Shown here: in pieces, positions 44,870-57,900 of the stretch
Position numbering within the stretch: the stretch's first letter is position 1
How the letters are laid out: each line of letters begins with the position of its first letter
Assembly (NCBI GenBank): GCA_037349105.1
Contig: JAYJMM010000105.1
Coordinates: 3,224,001 to 3,288,000 of the forward strand
From: Limnomonas spitsbergensis
Lineage: Eukaryota > Chlorophyta > Chlorophyceae > Chlamydomonadales
Reading direction: 5' to 3'
Length of the DNA: 64,000 nucleotides
The notes under the pieces: generated by a model
What the model was told of the DNA's origin: nothing
Databases searched by the model: none
Seen by the model: only the letters and a program-made list of their open reading frames with translations
Translations under genes and position numbers: made by a program

Positions 44870-45140
44870 CATGTATGGTACATCAACTTGCAGGGTGGCC
44901 GCCCCCCCACAACCGCTAAATGTGCCCAAGCTTGTGCTGCACAGATCCCTGGCCTATCTAACCAAACAGACCAGCCGCCTTCTTTACCGCTGCTCCATGC
45001 ACAAATGCTGCAGTGACGCTTCTGCTGGGCAGATCCCCATGCGCATCTACGGGATCTACCGGAACAGCAAGGCTGCCTTCTACACTGCACTGAATGCCCA
45101 TGCTGCGCAGATCCCTGTGCAAATCTACCTATCAGCACGG
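44870..45140 (+). repeat. Decayed copies of HKR-A exon start and acceptor
   Basis: The true exon starts GGCAG|ATCCCCATGCGCATC at 45211. Upstream are GGCAG|ATCCCCATGCGCATC at 45031-45050 (continuing into a worn copy of the next 35 codons' start), GCGCAG|ATCCCTGTGCAAATC at 45103-45123 and GCACAG|ATCCCTGG near 44938. A W-Y-x-x-L-Q stretch at about 44877-44895 recalls the HKR-B exon at 55876. Confidence 0.7.
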
Positions 45141-45210
45141 TAGCTTTGTTCTCCGCTGCTTCATGCGCTTGTACTGCTGCTGCTTACGCCCATGCCCGTC
45201 CTGCCGGCAG

Positions 45211-47672
45211 ATCCCCATGCGCATCTACCAGTACAGCGAGGCCGCCTTCTTCACCGCTGCAGTGCTGAACCTGATTGCGTTTATCTTTGAGGAGACGTCT
45301 GAGAAGCGTCAACTGGCGCTACTTTCCTCCATCATCAAGGGCCTGTCTTGGCACTGCGACTACCTGATTGTCACCGGACAGTCCATCATTGTATTGGATG
45401 GATATGGGGCCCTGTGAGTACAAATGCGCCTATCAGATCTTGAAGAACAGAAGACGTGATGCAAGCACCCATCCAATGTCCCCTCTTCCTTCGCTTCTTA
45501 TTGAACACACCTACCAGTACCGGTAACTAATATTTTATAGGAAGGGCTAGCGTCCTGCAACTTTCCAAATCATCCCTTGAGGGCATGTGCATCAATCAAA
45601 CCTGATAAGAACCCTGTTGGTTATATTTTGTCACGCTTCCAGCATGCTTCCCAGCCGCTACGTGCAGTGGAGCTGCACTACGCCCACCATCCTGTTCACC
45701 CTTTCCAAGATCACGGACTTCACACCTCAGAGGACTGCCACGGCTATGCTCGTTGATTGGTTCATGATCTTGACCGGATACCTGGCTGCCATGTGGCCCC
45801 CAGGCATCGCTTCATGTGAGTTGATTAACGTTGGCTTCCGCCCCTTCATGGGATCCCCGACCCCTACAAATAGTTTCGGCCCTGCCCAGTGTAACCAATT
45901 ATAAAACTCATGTACGGAAGCCCTGAATCCTCTTTTTATAGTATTGGTTGAGTGCCTCCTGCTGCCTGGACTGCAGCCTTATGCCCTGAGTAGGGAACCT
46001 TGCCTTAAGGGTGGTTGTGTGAGCGCTCGCCCCTCTCCGGAACTTCGCCTCCGGGAGTGCTGTGAAAATTATGTCAGGGGTAGATGCTTTCCAAATCTGT
46101 GTATGATGAGTGATAGTCAATGTGTAACCCTTGTGGGGCTGGTAAAAATAATCAGGGAACCTTTCCCCCACAGGAGTGGCGGCCCGCTAACTGAATTAAG
46201 AGCTGTGTCGATCACGTATCAATCATGCAAGCAGTGAATCCAGTGCGCCTGCCCACACTGATGCACATCAGCTCCAGCATGACATAAAATCCTAGTTGTG
46301 ATGCCACAGTAAGAAGACCTTCTCACCTACTGGCTACTGCCCCTGCCTCTTGTGATGGCGCAGACTTCTCCCTCTTCCTGAGCTACCTGGCGTTCGTTTA
46401 CGTGCTGTTTGAGCTTTACAGCATGATCGAGAGTGCCCTAACTGAGGCAAAGACTTCCCACGCCAGGATGAGGTACAAGTTATTTAATATTTGAGGGAGC
46501 TGATGATGGTGGGGGCAGTCAGGGATAACTTTTGGGTATGAGGGGGTGCTGCCGATGATGGGGGGGAGGGGGGGGGCTCCAACCAACTGAATGATCAATT
46601 CACACTATGTGTTACAATCTAGAGGTGTAGGTCATTGCACAGTGGGGATCACGCTATGATGATACACAAGGGGATGAGGCGACTGCTTTTTGTTGGGTAA
46701 GAGCTCTGGATGATCAGTCGGTAGAGCCCCTACATTCGAAAGCCCGCGTGGGTACACTGTATGAGCACTTCGCATGGTGCGTGCTAGCATATCCATGTGC
46801 CTAAACATTTTTCTACATTTACTATGGTGATGTCACACCTCTCGGCATTGCCATGGGTCAGGTTATCCGCATCCAATCCACCGCAATTCCTATGGTTGAA
46901 TGTGTGAAGCTAAACGCATTCAGCCATAGCTCCTCCTCCTCCCTCCATTGCCCCCCACTTCGTACAGTCTCAACGTTACCCGTTGGGTTCTGCTCCTCAT
47001 CTTCAACATGTTCCCGATTGGCTGGATGGTGGCCCGAATGGGCCCTGGCTTCGAGGGCTGGGCCGAGCCCATCAACATTTTTGCTAACTTTGCAGCCAAG
47101 GTGCGACCAGGATTTCATGTTTGAATATGTGGCGGTGGGTCTGGTTGCTTGACAGCTTGACAGATATAGTAGCGAGATCAGTATGCCTAACCAAGCAGTT
47201 GAAACAGTATCAAGTGGTGAACAAGCTGTTGGAAGCAGTACTTCGCTGTCTGAGTGGACCTAGCCTGTAAAAAGCAGAAGGATTTGTCACTGGGTTCTGA
47301 ACAAGCTGCACCAGCTGTACCAGGCGGTCCAGCCTCATCTAAACAGTACTAATCGGTGGCACTGTTGGTACTGTTTGCTACTTTGGGGCCTGTGAACCAT
47401 GGAAGTTCATGTACCATAAGCATATTCTTGACATGGTGAGTAAGGGAACAGTGCCATTGCTGACGTTCTCAGATTAAAATGCTCACCCTCTGAAATGTTC
47501 TCCTTGTACCCCTTTCCCCCATCGTTCTGATACCCAGGTTGTCTTCAGCTCCTGCATCTTGTTCAACAACTTCGTGACCATCCAGCAGCGCCGAGTTGCT
47601 GCCCAGATTGAGCAGGAGCAGCGCGAACGCATTATCATGGTGGCAGACCTGAAGACCGCAGTCAAGAGCAAG
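45211..47672 (+). CDS. HKR-A rhodopsin exons
   Basis: Exon by exon: helix B and an unusually long B-C stretch (YSEAAFFTAAVLNLIAFIFE ... GLSWHCDYLIVTG); helix C with RYVQWSCTTPTILFTL; helices D-E (WFMILTGYLAAMWPPG, FSLFLSYLAFVYVLFELYS); helix F (LNVTRWVLLLIFNMFPIGW); and helix G, where the intron falls exactly after the retinal Lys codon (FANFAAK|VVFSSCILFNNF). By bacteriorhodopsin numbering D85 is Gln, D96 is Thr, W182 is Phe and D212 is Asn, while R82, T89, P91, P186, W189 and K216 are kept. Confidence 0.85.
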
Positions 47673-50600
47673 GTGAGTGATTGCACTGCTTGAAAGAGAA
47701 GCGAATGGCATGCCAGCCTGTTCACGGCAGAAAGGGCAGCTCTCTGCGCATGCGGGAACCCATACGACCGGTATCTTTCTGGTGTTTCTCATTTACTAGT
47801 TTCCGTCTGTACCAAAATTCATTTTGTCAATTTAAAGAGTCCCCCCTTCCTCTCAGGATGAGTTCATCTCTGTGATCGGCCATGAGCTGCGCACGCCCCT
47901 CAATGCCATCATCCAGCTCAGCTCTGCCATGTCGCGCAGCTTTGGTAAGAGAGCTGTGTCAAGCACGGAGTCCCTGCAACCTTTTGCCATGTAATTCATG
48001 CATTATGTAACTCATGTAATTCATTGCTCCGCAGCAGTTACACCTTGAGATATGTCAGGTAGTGGCCCCTGTCCTATGTTTGTTCACACTCTGCCCCTCC
48101 CTGCCGGCCGCAGTCAACAGCAATGCGAATGATACCAACCGCAGCTGGCTGGACACCATCACGCGCAGCGCGACGCACCTGCTCGGCATCATCAACGACA
48201 TCATCACTCTGCGGGCTGCGCGATCTGGCATGCACATAAAGCAGGAGCTGGTGATAAGCAGCAGGGGGACGTCAAACTAAATGCTGCAATACCGTATGAT
48301 GAGATAAACTAAATGAAGAGTTTTCTGGCATGCCCCTCAAAACCTTTTAACACGCAAATCTCATGCAAAGTAAGCAGCAAGTCAAGTAAACCAGAACCCT
48401 AACATTGAACCCCCTACCCCTGCCTGCAGGTGTACACGCAGCATATTGTGGACCATGTGATTCGCCAGCTCAGCCCAATGGCCAAACGCGGTGTTGTTGT
48501 GGAGAAGATGGTCTCCAAGCAGCTGCCCCCCATTGTGGCCGATGAGCGGCGCATCATCCAGATGCTTTCCAACTTGCTGGGCAATGCGCTCAAGTTCACA
48601 GATAAGGTGAGGCGCGGCGGGCAGGGCAGGGTGGGTGGGGCGGTGTGTGTGGCACGCGCGCTCCGGTTGACGGGAAATGAGGCAGCCAGCGCGTAAGATG
48701 ATTCTGGGACAGGCTGCTTGCAGGCTTGTCTGCTTCAGTCCATGGTTACGCTCCCATTCGTTCAGAGACGCGGAGCCGCGGTAGTGTGGCTTTGCTGCTC
48801 ATGCCATGCCTCATTGCTGCTGCTGATGGGGATGGCGGTGGTACTGTTTTCTCCCACCCCTCTAGACTGGTCTCTTCGTGCCATCCACCGACTTCTTCAA
48901 CGTCCTCGCCGCCGCTGCATGGCACCCTTCAAACATGGGCAAAACAATCTTGTAGACACCAACCTCCCTCCTCGACCCTTATCTGCAGTGCAGGCTGACC
49001 ATCTGTTTTTCACTTGCCCACCCTCTTCGACCGATCTTAGTATACTAGAGAATTCATGGATGCCCTTTCCTACCTGCGAGGCTACGCGCTCCTACGCGCA
49101 ATGGATATATTTTATTTCTCAAATGATGTCCCTCCTGGCAGGTTAAATTGACCACCAGACAATTAACTGAAGCGCCCTTTTGAGATATTTGGAAACAATC
49201 AAAATCGTGAGGCCAACTAAATTGAGATGTTTCTTACGTCCCTGACTGGCCTTACAAGGCAGCAAGTGCCATCTATACTCAAGCCCTACCTCTCCCTCCT
49301 TTGCTGCAGGGCAAGGTGACGGTCCGCGTGTTCACTGACCGCAACGCGCGCAACATCATTATCAAGATCCGGGACACGGGATGCGGCATCCCGCAGAAGG
49401 ACTTGAGCCAGCTGCTGGTGCCATTCAAGCAGGTGGCAAGATTCTGTCGGTTGGGCCTGGATGGAACTGAAGGGCATTTGCGACTGAGAGCGCTTACAGG
49501 GGAGATCGAAACCCTGCAGGGCGCTAGGGAGTGGGTTGGGGGCAGGGCGGGATGCAGGGCATCAGCAATTGAGAGGGAGAAGGGAAGCGCATGTTGGCAG
49601 GGACTGCAAGCACCTATTGAGAGCGCTTGTAGTGCGGAGTCAAAACGCATGGCGCTTTGAGGACTGAAACGCATGGTGCTAGGGACTGACTGAGGGGACA
49701 CAGGAAGGAAGGGTGTGAATGGGGAAATGCAGGGCCAAGGGAACAGGCAACAGAAGTAAGTTGGTGATGGTGTGACCTCAGCTCGCGTCAGACTTGCCCC
49801 ACTGCTTTGAATAACGAAGTTACTGCCGCCTCCTACTGTTACCCCCTCGCTTCTCTCTGCTGCTTCAGCCGTTGCTCTCGCGCTCCCGCTCCCCTCTGCT
49901 TTGATAGCCCTCTGCTGTTCATGTCTTCACACTCCCCTATGTCCTGTTGTTTCTGCTGTCACTGCTGCTTCCCTCAGCTGCCGCTTCCATCACACTCCCT
50001 TAACTGCCGCCCTCCTCACGCTCTCCTCTGTTGCTGCTGCTGTCACACAGGCAGACATGAGCACGCACCGTAAGTTTGGGGGTACTGGCCTTGGCCTCAG
50101 CATCGCGCATCAGCTGATTGAGGCACACTCTGGCAAGCTGGAGCTGGAGAGCAAGGAGGGCGATGGGACCACGGTCATGATCACGCTGCCCGTGCTGCAG
50201 CTGATGACACGGAAAGACCTGGAGGAGAAGTTCACGTGAGTGTCATATCCCCCCGGATATGAGAGCCCTGCCTGAAATGATGAGACGTTAACTGTTACTA
50301 CCTTCTAGAACTGGTTGACTGAGTAATGCGGGGGGACATTGGCAGCGTCAGCATGGTGTGTGCCTGCTCAAGCTCACACACTCGAGAACCCTTTGCGGGT
50401 ACACATTGTGTCATGGTGTTCTTCTGAAGCATCCAGGCTGAGGACTTGTCTCCCCGCCTGCAGTGAGGCCTACACGGCAGCCGGCTTCAACATTGTGGAG
50501 CTGATGTCTGCTGAGGCCGCCCGCCAAGAGGGCCGCCCGCGCGCCATGTTCTCCATTTCGCTGGATGGCGGCCAGCAGGCCGGCAGGCGCTCCATGTCGC

Positions 50601-52298
50601 GCAGGCCGCGCCACAGCATGGACTCGAGCGCCTCCAGCGCAGTGAGTGCCTTGTCGTTGCGCACTATCGGTTGCGCCATTTGGTACTATCATTTGATTGC
50701 ATCTGGCTGGAATCTAGTAGGATAGGAAGCGCGGTCCGTGCTACTGTCCATGACTGCCCACTAGTCATTTTCTTCGACCTCACCCATACCAGACCAGCAC
50801 ACCTCAGCCCTTTACTCTTAACCCGCCCTCCTGCCGAGCGATCAGCAGGGCCCAGCAGCCCACATGGCCGAGCGATCAGCAGGGCCCAACATATATGCAC
50901 CGTGCCTAACTCTTCACCGCCCCCCCTGTCCAGGTGGTGGACCAGTACATGGGCCTCGATGACATGTACAACGAGGAATTTGATGATGAAGATGAAGGAG
51001 GCGACATTTCAGCAGCAGCCATGGGCCAGGGCGGTCCCCCACCGATGGCTGTCGCGCTCGTCTCATCCTTCTACACATCTGAGCAACACCCTACCGACCG
51101 CCTTAAGCAGCTGGCCGGCACGCGCTTCACCACGCAGGCCCTGCCCTCGCCGTCCATTCCGGAGCACAGTATCGACGACTCGATGTCCATTGAGCTCGCG
51201 CAGGCTCAGGCGCTCACGTCGGCCAAGGCGTCCCCTCCCTCGCTGCCGTCCTCCCCCGATCCGCCCGTTGCCGTGGTGGGCGGCAGAGGCGGCGCCAAGG
51301 AGACCTGGAAACCTGCCGCTGCACCCTCAACTGGCAACAACTCGATTGACGACCCGCGCCTCAGTGGCAGCACAAGGAACTGGAAGCCGGCCCCTTCGAC
51401 GGCCAACAGCTCGATGGACGACCCGCGCTTCCACAGTGACAACAGCGGGAGCACGCTGCAGCCCAGCGCCGCAGCTGGATACCACAATAACATGGCCATG
51501 GTCTCGGAGCATAGCGCAATGGGGACTGGATCCAGCATCGGACAACCGCCACCGCAGAAGAAGCTGAGCGAGCCCAGCCGCATCAAGGAGGATAGCCCAG
51601 TGTCTCCCCAGGCGCTGGGTGGGGGTGATAACGATGGCTGGCACCAGCCCTCTGGCTTTGATGATCACCCAGCCGGGGCAGAAAAAGGGTGAGGGTGTAA
51701 GGCAGAGTCATGGGGTGGCGTGTCCTGGGGGGGGGTACGATTTGATTGATTATGAACTCTTCCGATCTACCCCTTTGAACTGCACACAGCCGGACCTAAA
51801 GCATATGTTCCCACTCTTGCTACGGTTTGCATCTGCCCACAGCCATAAATTCATGACGCTCCCCTCCTGCACGCCTCCTGGCTGAAGTGCGCCCGTCCCT
51901 CCCTGCTCACATGCCTGTCTATGATCTCCCTGCCCACAGGCCCATCCATCAACCCCTCCTATGTGCTTTTTCTGCCCCCTCTCTCCTCTGCCGTCAGGTC
52001 CACCTCCATTGATAATGGACGCCTGAGCTACGAGCTGCGCACCAGCTTGGACTTCCAGCCTGTGGAGGTGATGGCCGTTGGGGAGCGGACCAGCGGCGAG
52101 CACGCCGGTAGGCACATGAGGAAGTCGGGCAGCTTTGCAAACGCAGTCAAGTCGGTGCTTCGCAAGAGCCTCGATTTGCTGAGCTTCTCCTCAGCCGCGT
52201 CGCCCAAGCTGCGCCCCGGGAGCAGCGCTGCTGGTCTGGCTCCGCTGGCGGCGCCCCACAGCGCCCCGTTCTCAGAACTTAAACTCAGCGGGAAGTAA
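45211..52298 (+). CDS. Histidine-kinase rhodopsin A (5' end unresolved)
   Basis: Thirteen phase-matched exons: 45211-45413, 45655-45815, 46364-46472, 46968-47100, 47538-47672, 47857-47944, 48114-48250, 48430-48606, 49310-49432, 50051-50235, 50464-50641, 50934-51688, 51998-52298 (TAA stop), about 895 residues. A microbial-type rhodopsin (membrane helices B to G found, retinal lysine in NFAAK) is followed by a coiled linker, a dimerisation/phosphoacceptor domain with HELRTPLN, and a full ATP-binding domain. A 410-residue hydrophilic, Ser-rich tail takes the place of the receiver and cyclase found in Chlamydomonas HKR1. It should sense light through retinal and autophosphorylate on His in response; the target must be a separate protein. 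The helix A exon, expected from HKR-B, was not found intact. Confidence 0.85.
47857..50235 (+). CDS. HKR-A histidine kinase exons
   Basis: Five exons contain the H box (VIGHELRTPLNAII), N box (LSNLLGNALKFT), G1 (DTGCGIP), an F-like stretch (LLVPFKQ) and G2 (FGGTGLGLSIAHQLI), then VMITLPV. All catalytic boxes look intact. The linker exon 47538-47672 (QRRVAAQIEQEQRERIIMVA) gives a helical signalling connector between helix G and the H box. Confidence 0.9.
50464..52298 (+). CDS. HKR-A C-terminal Ser-rich tail
   Basis: Three exons with no known domain. The sequence is acidic near the front (DDMYNEEFDDEDEGGD) and otherwise Pro/Ser/Ala-rich, with a recurring S-(I/M)-D element: RHSMDSS, EHSIDDSMS, NNSIDDPRL, NSSMDDPRF, TSIDNGRLS. 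RRSMSRRPRHS is a likely basic phosphosite. The tail ends FSELKLSGK. It may dock a partner or carry phosphorylation sites. Confidence 0.75.
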
Positions 52299-52299
52299 T

Positions 52300-54975
52300 G
52301 GAATGGCAGGGAGGCGCAGAGCGTGGGAGTGGTTAGGTTGCTGTGTTTTGTATCAGCCCATGGCTCTTCCTGCAATGCGCCCCTATAGGAGGTTTGCCTT
52401 GGGTGCCCGAGCGACTGTTGCAGTGCTGCTGCAGCTCAACTCTGCCTCAGACAAAAAGGGACACCTAGTGGCCATGGATACTAAAACTATCAAGCCACTA
52501 CTATATGCTTGTGCGCATATCCCCATGTGTTCAGCAGTCATTTCCTTTCAATGATTTGTCAATGGCGTTACACCTCTGGGCCCGGTTCAAAAAGGCTCGG
52601 CCGCGTGGGCGCCTAACTAAAATAGGGGCAGGAAAAAAAATCGATTCCTTTCAATGATTTGTGTTGCGTGCTGTGTCCGTTGTCTTTGACGGTTCTTGGC
52701 TGTTTCTGTCATGGGCCACGTGGGGTGCAGTGCGGTATTATTTTAGCGCGCACGAAACCTCCTCCCCCTTTGGGCTGCCGGTTGCCTATTCAAAAGTTGG
52801 TCTCCGGGCCGCCGGCGCTGCCATTATCCTGGGGTGCAGGTGTGCTGGGTGCCCATTTAGTAGTTACTATTTTGCAAGTGTCTGAAGTTTGTCCAAGCTG
52901 TGTTGCTATTTTCCGTTGTGTCACCAGGGGTGCCACTACGGTGTTGCAATGCCTAGTAGCAGACGATTCCTCTATCCCTGGCCTCTTTGAGCTATTCCCC
53001 AGTTGGTGCGGATTGTACCAACCTCACATGATGTCAATCTTCTCAGCACAATCTGTTTAGTGTCATAGCGGAATTGCTTGTGCCCCGTGGATTGCCCTTT
53101 TCTCCCACACACGAGCCTTATTAGGTGTCTCGGATCCCCCAGCGAGATGTTGGATATGTTGTTTGTCCATGCAGCTGAATATTAAAAGCACCTCGTAAGT
53201 ATGTCTGGACAGGTACTATCTGGTGCTGATCTCCTTGTTGATCCGCCTCATTGCGATACACAGACAGTTTGGACCTTGCCTTATCTGATTTGAATGTGTG
53301 TCAGGCAATGACTGTTGGCGTAAACGCAGTGCATTTGTTTTGCATGCATGAACCTTCAATATGGGGCTAAAACCTAGGCCTCAGATAAGTTGTTTTCTGA
53401 CCCAGTCATTTCGTGTTTGAATCGGGCTGTAAATACCCGTCCATTCGTCAGATTTTCAGTTTCACTGGACTTCATACAAGCCCTCTATATTCACAAGCTT
53501 AGATACCTCCTCACACTCTTTGCACCTGGAATATTTGGATTTCTGTACACCTGATTTGTCTGTAAGTTAAGATGAGACATAGGTTATACTGCTGGTGGTG
53601 GCAGCTACCTCTGCATTCATGTCAAAGTTGAGATGTTTTTTTTGTTTCGGACTTTTGTTTGTTTACTGGGGATCCCTCCATGTGGCTTTTGTGATGTGAA
53701 GGTGCCAGGGACCAAGGGTATCATATCTTTGTCCATGGGCTGAAATGTCCACACATCTGTTTCTTGGACACCCTTGTACCACTATGAAAAGCATACCGAA
53801 TGGTGAAGTTGATATGTAACATGAATCATTGAACTTTGTTGCATTTTAAATCCAACAAGCTCACCTTTCTGAAGTTGGGCTAAGAGCTTTTATGATCTCG
53901 GTCATGAGGATCGTTATTAGAGACGGTGATGAATTGCCATTAGCTCCGATATGAACAGCTATGCTGAACATCATCAACATGACAACATACAACATTTTGC
54001 GATGGACTCAAGCATTTAGTATCCTTATCATGAAGACTGGAAGGTCCCCAGTGTAACCCTGCCAAGGCCAGAACTGCATCCATCCCCTGACAGTCGCATC
54101 ACCCTAATGGCATGCATCCCAGCACTCGCAAATTATTACGCTTCCTAGGCTTTCACACTTTTTAATCAGGTTGATTTACTTAGGAGAAGTCAAACTTGCT
54201 CATCCCCAAGGAAGGAGTGGGGCTGGGAACTGGGGGAATCTCCACCCTGCTGGGGGAGAATCGGGTCGCTTTACAACCTAATATAAAACTAGCAACAAAA
54301 ACTGCTATCTTTTAGGGCACAACATACGTTTTAACACCTGTCAAGAGATATGCTATGTACAGGGACGATCTTGCTTTGCTTGGAAGAATGGTTGGGATAC
54401 ATGGTGGCCAGGAACTTTTTATACCGGGAGGCCGTTTGGTCTTTAGATGGGGGGGAAATCGAGACGGTTACACCCCGTGTTCAGGGGAGATCAGGAAAAT
54501 GATGATTGTGCCAAACTGTGCGTCCTGCTGAGCCCCGCCCCTTGGAGATGGGGAGATGTACATGTCGGGGAAACTCGGATTGGCCCCTGTTCAAATTGGA
54601 TATGCAGCGGTCCTAGGGTGGGAAGGGTAAGAGTCGGGCGGTTTTGGTTCAGGATGCGATACATCGCTTTTGTCGATTCCAGGGGCGTCATACACTTCAA
54701 ATTGGAGAGGCGCAGGAGTACATAAAATAAATGAAACGACGCATCGTGGCCACAGGAAAGCAATTCGAAATGCCAGCATTTGTTTTTCATACCGTGATGC
54801 AGGACGTGCCGTACAAAGGCCGGGGTTGCCCCATTCCCCCTCATGTCGATGCCGTGACTGCCAAATCGTAATAGCATCCTCCCTGTTGCCTCCATCAGCC
54901 TGAACCAGTGCAGCCACACATATTTTATGAGCAGCGTTGCGTAGCGCTTCATCGGCTCTGCGGTCTCGCAATCGA
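52300..54975. other. Spacer between the two HKR genes
   Basis: It holds the HKR-A 3' untranslated region, the second copy of the dispersed repeat (52565-52606), and A/T-richer sequence with no exon-like frames. A 290-codon minus-strand frame at 55363-54491 overlaps the HKR-B first exon and is taken as its shadow. The HKR-B promoter should lie left of 54978. Confidence 0.55.
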
Positions 54976-54977
54976 AG

Positions 54978-57900
54978 ATGGCCCCGGTGGTGCTCGAGCC
55001 AGTCTTCGAGCGCACATATAGCCAAGAATGTAAAGATGCCGTGGACGAGGCTTCCCAGGTCCCTCTGCCAGCCATGGCTGCTGACAAAAACAAGCAAAGG
55101 CACACGTCATCAAGCAAGGGCATTTCATCCACACAAGAGAGACGGCCTCTCAGCGGGTGGGAGACGACGCTGTTGTGGGCAGGGTGAGTGCTGCGCAGCG
55201 CATCGCTCGTGCAAAGTGCATCGCTCTCGCTAAGCGCATCGTTGCTCTCGGCGGGTGTGCCTGCGTGGCAGAGGGCATGGGGGCACGGCCACGTCGTTGT
55301 TATCTCGACAGCCATGGCAAGGGGGTTAAATCCTCCCGAGGCCACCGCCACAAACGTACACACAAACGCACACGCACACCTGCGAGTTTCTTGTCACACT
55401 TCAAACCTGACCCCCCCAATCCCCTCACATGCTGCATACCCGCCTGCTTGTCTACCTCCCAACCGCCCTCTCTGTCTCTTGCCTATCTGCCTGCCTGCCT
55501 GCCCGCCTGCCTGCCTGCTTGCTAGCTCCTCAGGTGCATACTGCTGAGCCCCGCCCCTCTCAATTACCTCCATGCTGCCTGCCTCCCCGCCTCCCTTTCC
55601 ATGCTGCCTGCAAACTCGCCTCCCCAGGTGTATCATGTTTTGGGCCCCTCCTCCCTCAATCACCCTCCATGCTGCCCACCTGCCTGCCTATCTGCCTGCC
55701 TGCCTACCTGCCCTCCCGCTGCCCTTTCTATCACCACCATGCTCCCTGCCTCCCTGCCTCCCTGCCTTCCCGCTACCCTTTCTATAACCACCATGATACC
55801 TGCCTGCCTGTCTACCGCCTCACCTCCTACCTTACCATCACCTCCATGCTGCTTCTCTGCCTCCCGAATCCCCAGGTGCATTCTGCTGTGGTACACAGCG
55901 CTGCAGATGGTCATCCTCCCAAGGCTCATGCAAGAAAATCCAGCTGCAAGGGAGCAGCTGTTTTCGCAGGTGCGGGGAATCGGGCCGCATGGAGATTTTT
56001 TAGCTGGAACAGGCCAGCTGCGGCAGGGGGGGGACGGATCAGCCCTGAGGTCAGCGGCCGCGCAGGGATTGCGTTGATCGAGCAGGCTGGTCGGCAGCAG
56101 AGGGTGTGGGGGGGCAGTAGGTGGGGATAGCTGCTGGTGCTCAACTAAGAGCTTGCACAAGATTTCACCGATTCGATTCCCCCCTTTCCAGTGAGAGGGG
56201 AGAGCACTTGGATTGAGCAGTGTCTAATTTGCGTCCTTGAGTCCAGCCTTCGGCGGGCAGCACCGTGGCCGCCGAAGTCACTAAAATGAACACATTAAAT
56301 TGGCTGTGGAGTAGGACGCAGGGAAGCTTGGCTGGGAGGGTTTGGCCACTGAGTGGCAGGGTGGGGGCGTGGGGGACATGAAGCACAGTTTGTGTCCATG
56401 CATGTGGGTGGGATGGGTTAGAGTTCGGTATGCACAATGGCCATGCATGCACATTGGCCATGCATGCACAATGGCCATGCATGCACATTGGCCATGCATA
56501 AATAATGGCCATGCATGCACATTGGCCATGCATGCACAATGGCCATGCATAAATAATGGCCATGCATGCACAATGGCCATGCATGCACATCGACCATGCA
56601 TGCACAATGGCCATGCATGCACATCGACCATGCATGCACAATGGCCATGCATGCACATTGGCCATGCATGCACAATGGCCATGCATGCACAATGGCCATG
56701 CATAAATAATGGCCATGCATGCACATTGTCCATGCATGCACAAGGGCCATGCATGCACATTGGCCATGCACACATAATGGCCATGCATGCACATTGGCCA
56801 TGCATACATAATGGCCATGCATGCACATCGACCATGCATGCACAATGGCCATGCATGCACATCGACCATGCATGCACAATGGCCATGCATGCACATCGAC
56901 CATGCATGCACAATGGCCATGCATAAATAATGGCCATGTTTGACGTATGCGGCTAGCCCCCTTGGTTCCTCACTCTCACCACCGCACAAGACCTCCCATG
57001 TTCTGCAAATAGATTGCCTGATCCATGTTCAGGGTTGAGTTGAGGGATGACCGAATTCTCTACCATGACAGCATATGACTCTCCTGAATACAATTATGCC
57101 ATGCAGGGTAATTTGTGCAAGGTCTCAATCAGTGCTGTGTAGATCACGGTCCTTACGGTGTCTGAATAACTCAGCTGAGTTTTAGTCACTACAAAGCAAA
57201 TTCAGCTACTTTTACCAGCAAGGGACCCTAATTGCTTTCACGATTTCTAAACCACGGCGCAATGGCACAGCACTGGTCTCGATGCCTATTTCAGAGGTTT
57301 GCTGTGTATTTAGGCAATACTGACGCCACATATTTTTCACGACACAGTCTCTCTGTGATTGATCATGAGAGTGTTCGATCTCGGTGCCGATCCGTGGTAT
57401 GATTTGGAGCGTGTAATGTCTAAAAGCTGCACTGCATGGCGCATGTGGATGCCGCATGACTGTCCCGCGCATGGCGCAGCAGAGCTCGGCAGCTGTGTGT
57501 TGTCGCTGCCTCTGCCTGGCATTCTGCCAGCTGGTAGTGAGTCAGCACACCAGCTGAGTGCTGCCTCTGTCTGGCATTCCACAGGATGTGCTAATCGAAA
57601 TAATAAAAATAAAAAGTGCTGCTGACTTCTGGTAGATGCATGGACTCTGTCACAATTTCCAAGGAGTTTCATGTGGCGTGGGTGGTATGCCAAAGGTCCT
57701 AGATTGAAGGTTCCAGATTGTAGGTTTTGCCAAGCGCCAGTTGCTTCTGTATCCAAGCGATGAAGGGGGACTCTAAACCCTAGCACACAATGTTTACAAA
57801 CGTCGCTCGTCAGGTATTTGCCCTGCCGTACAAAGGGGGTTCATGGGGTATAGGTTAAAGGGGTTTATTTGTCATCGGAGCTTGAAACGAAGTCTGGCAA

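Noticed and set aside
46680..46770. Possible tRNA (CAGTCGGTAGAGC stretch)
   Set aside because: The D-arm-like part is good, but no anticodon stem or T arm follows at the right spacing.
54491..55363. Minus-strand frame of 290 codons
   Set aside because: Covers the HKR-B first exon on the opposite strand, lacks any recognisable domain, and has no splice partners.
56165..56989. Minus-strand frame of 274 codons with MHGHCACM-type repeats
   Set aside because: Produced by the 17-bp minisatellite; frames on both strands show the same 17-residue period.
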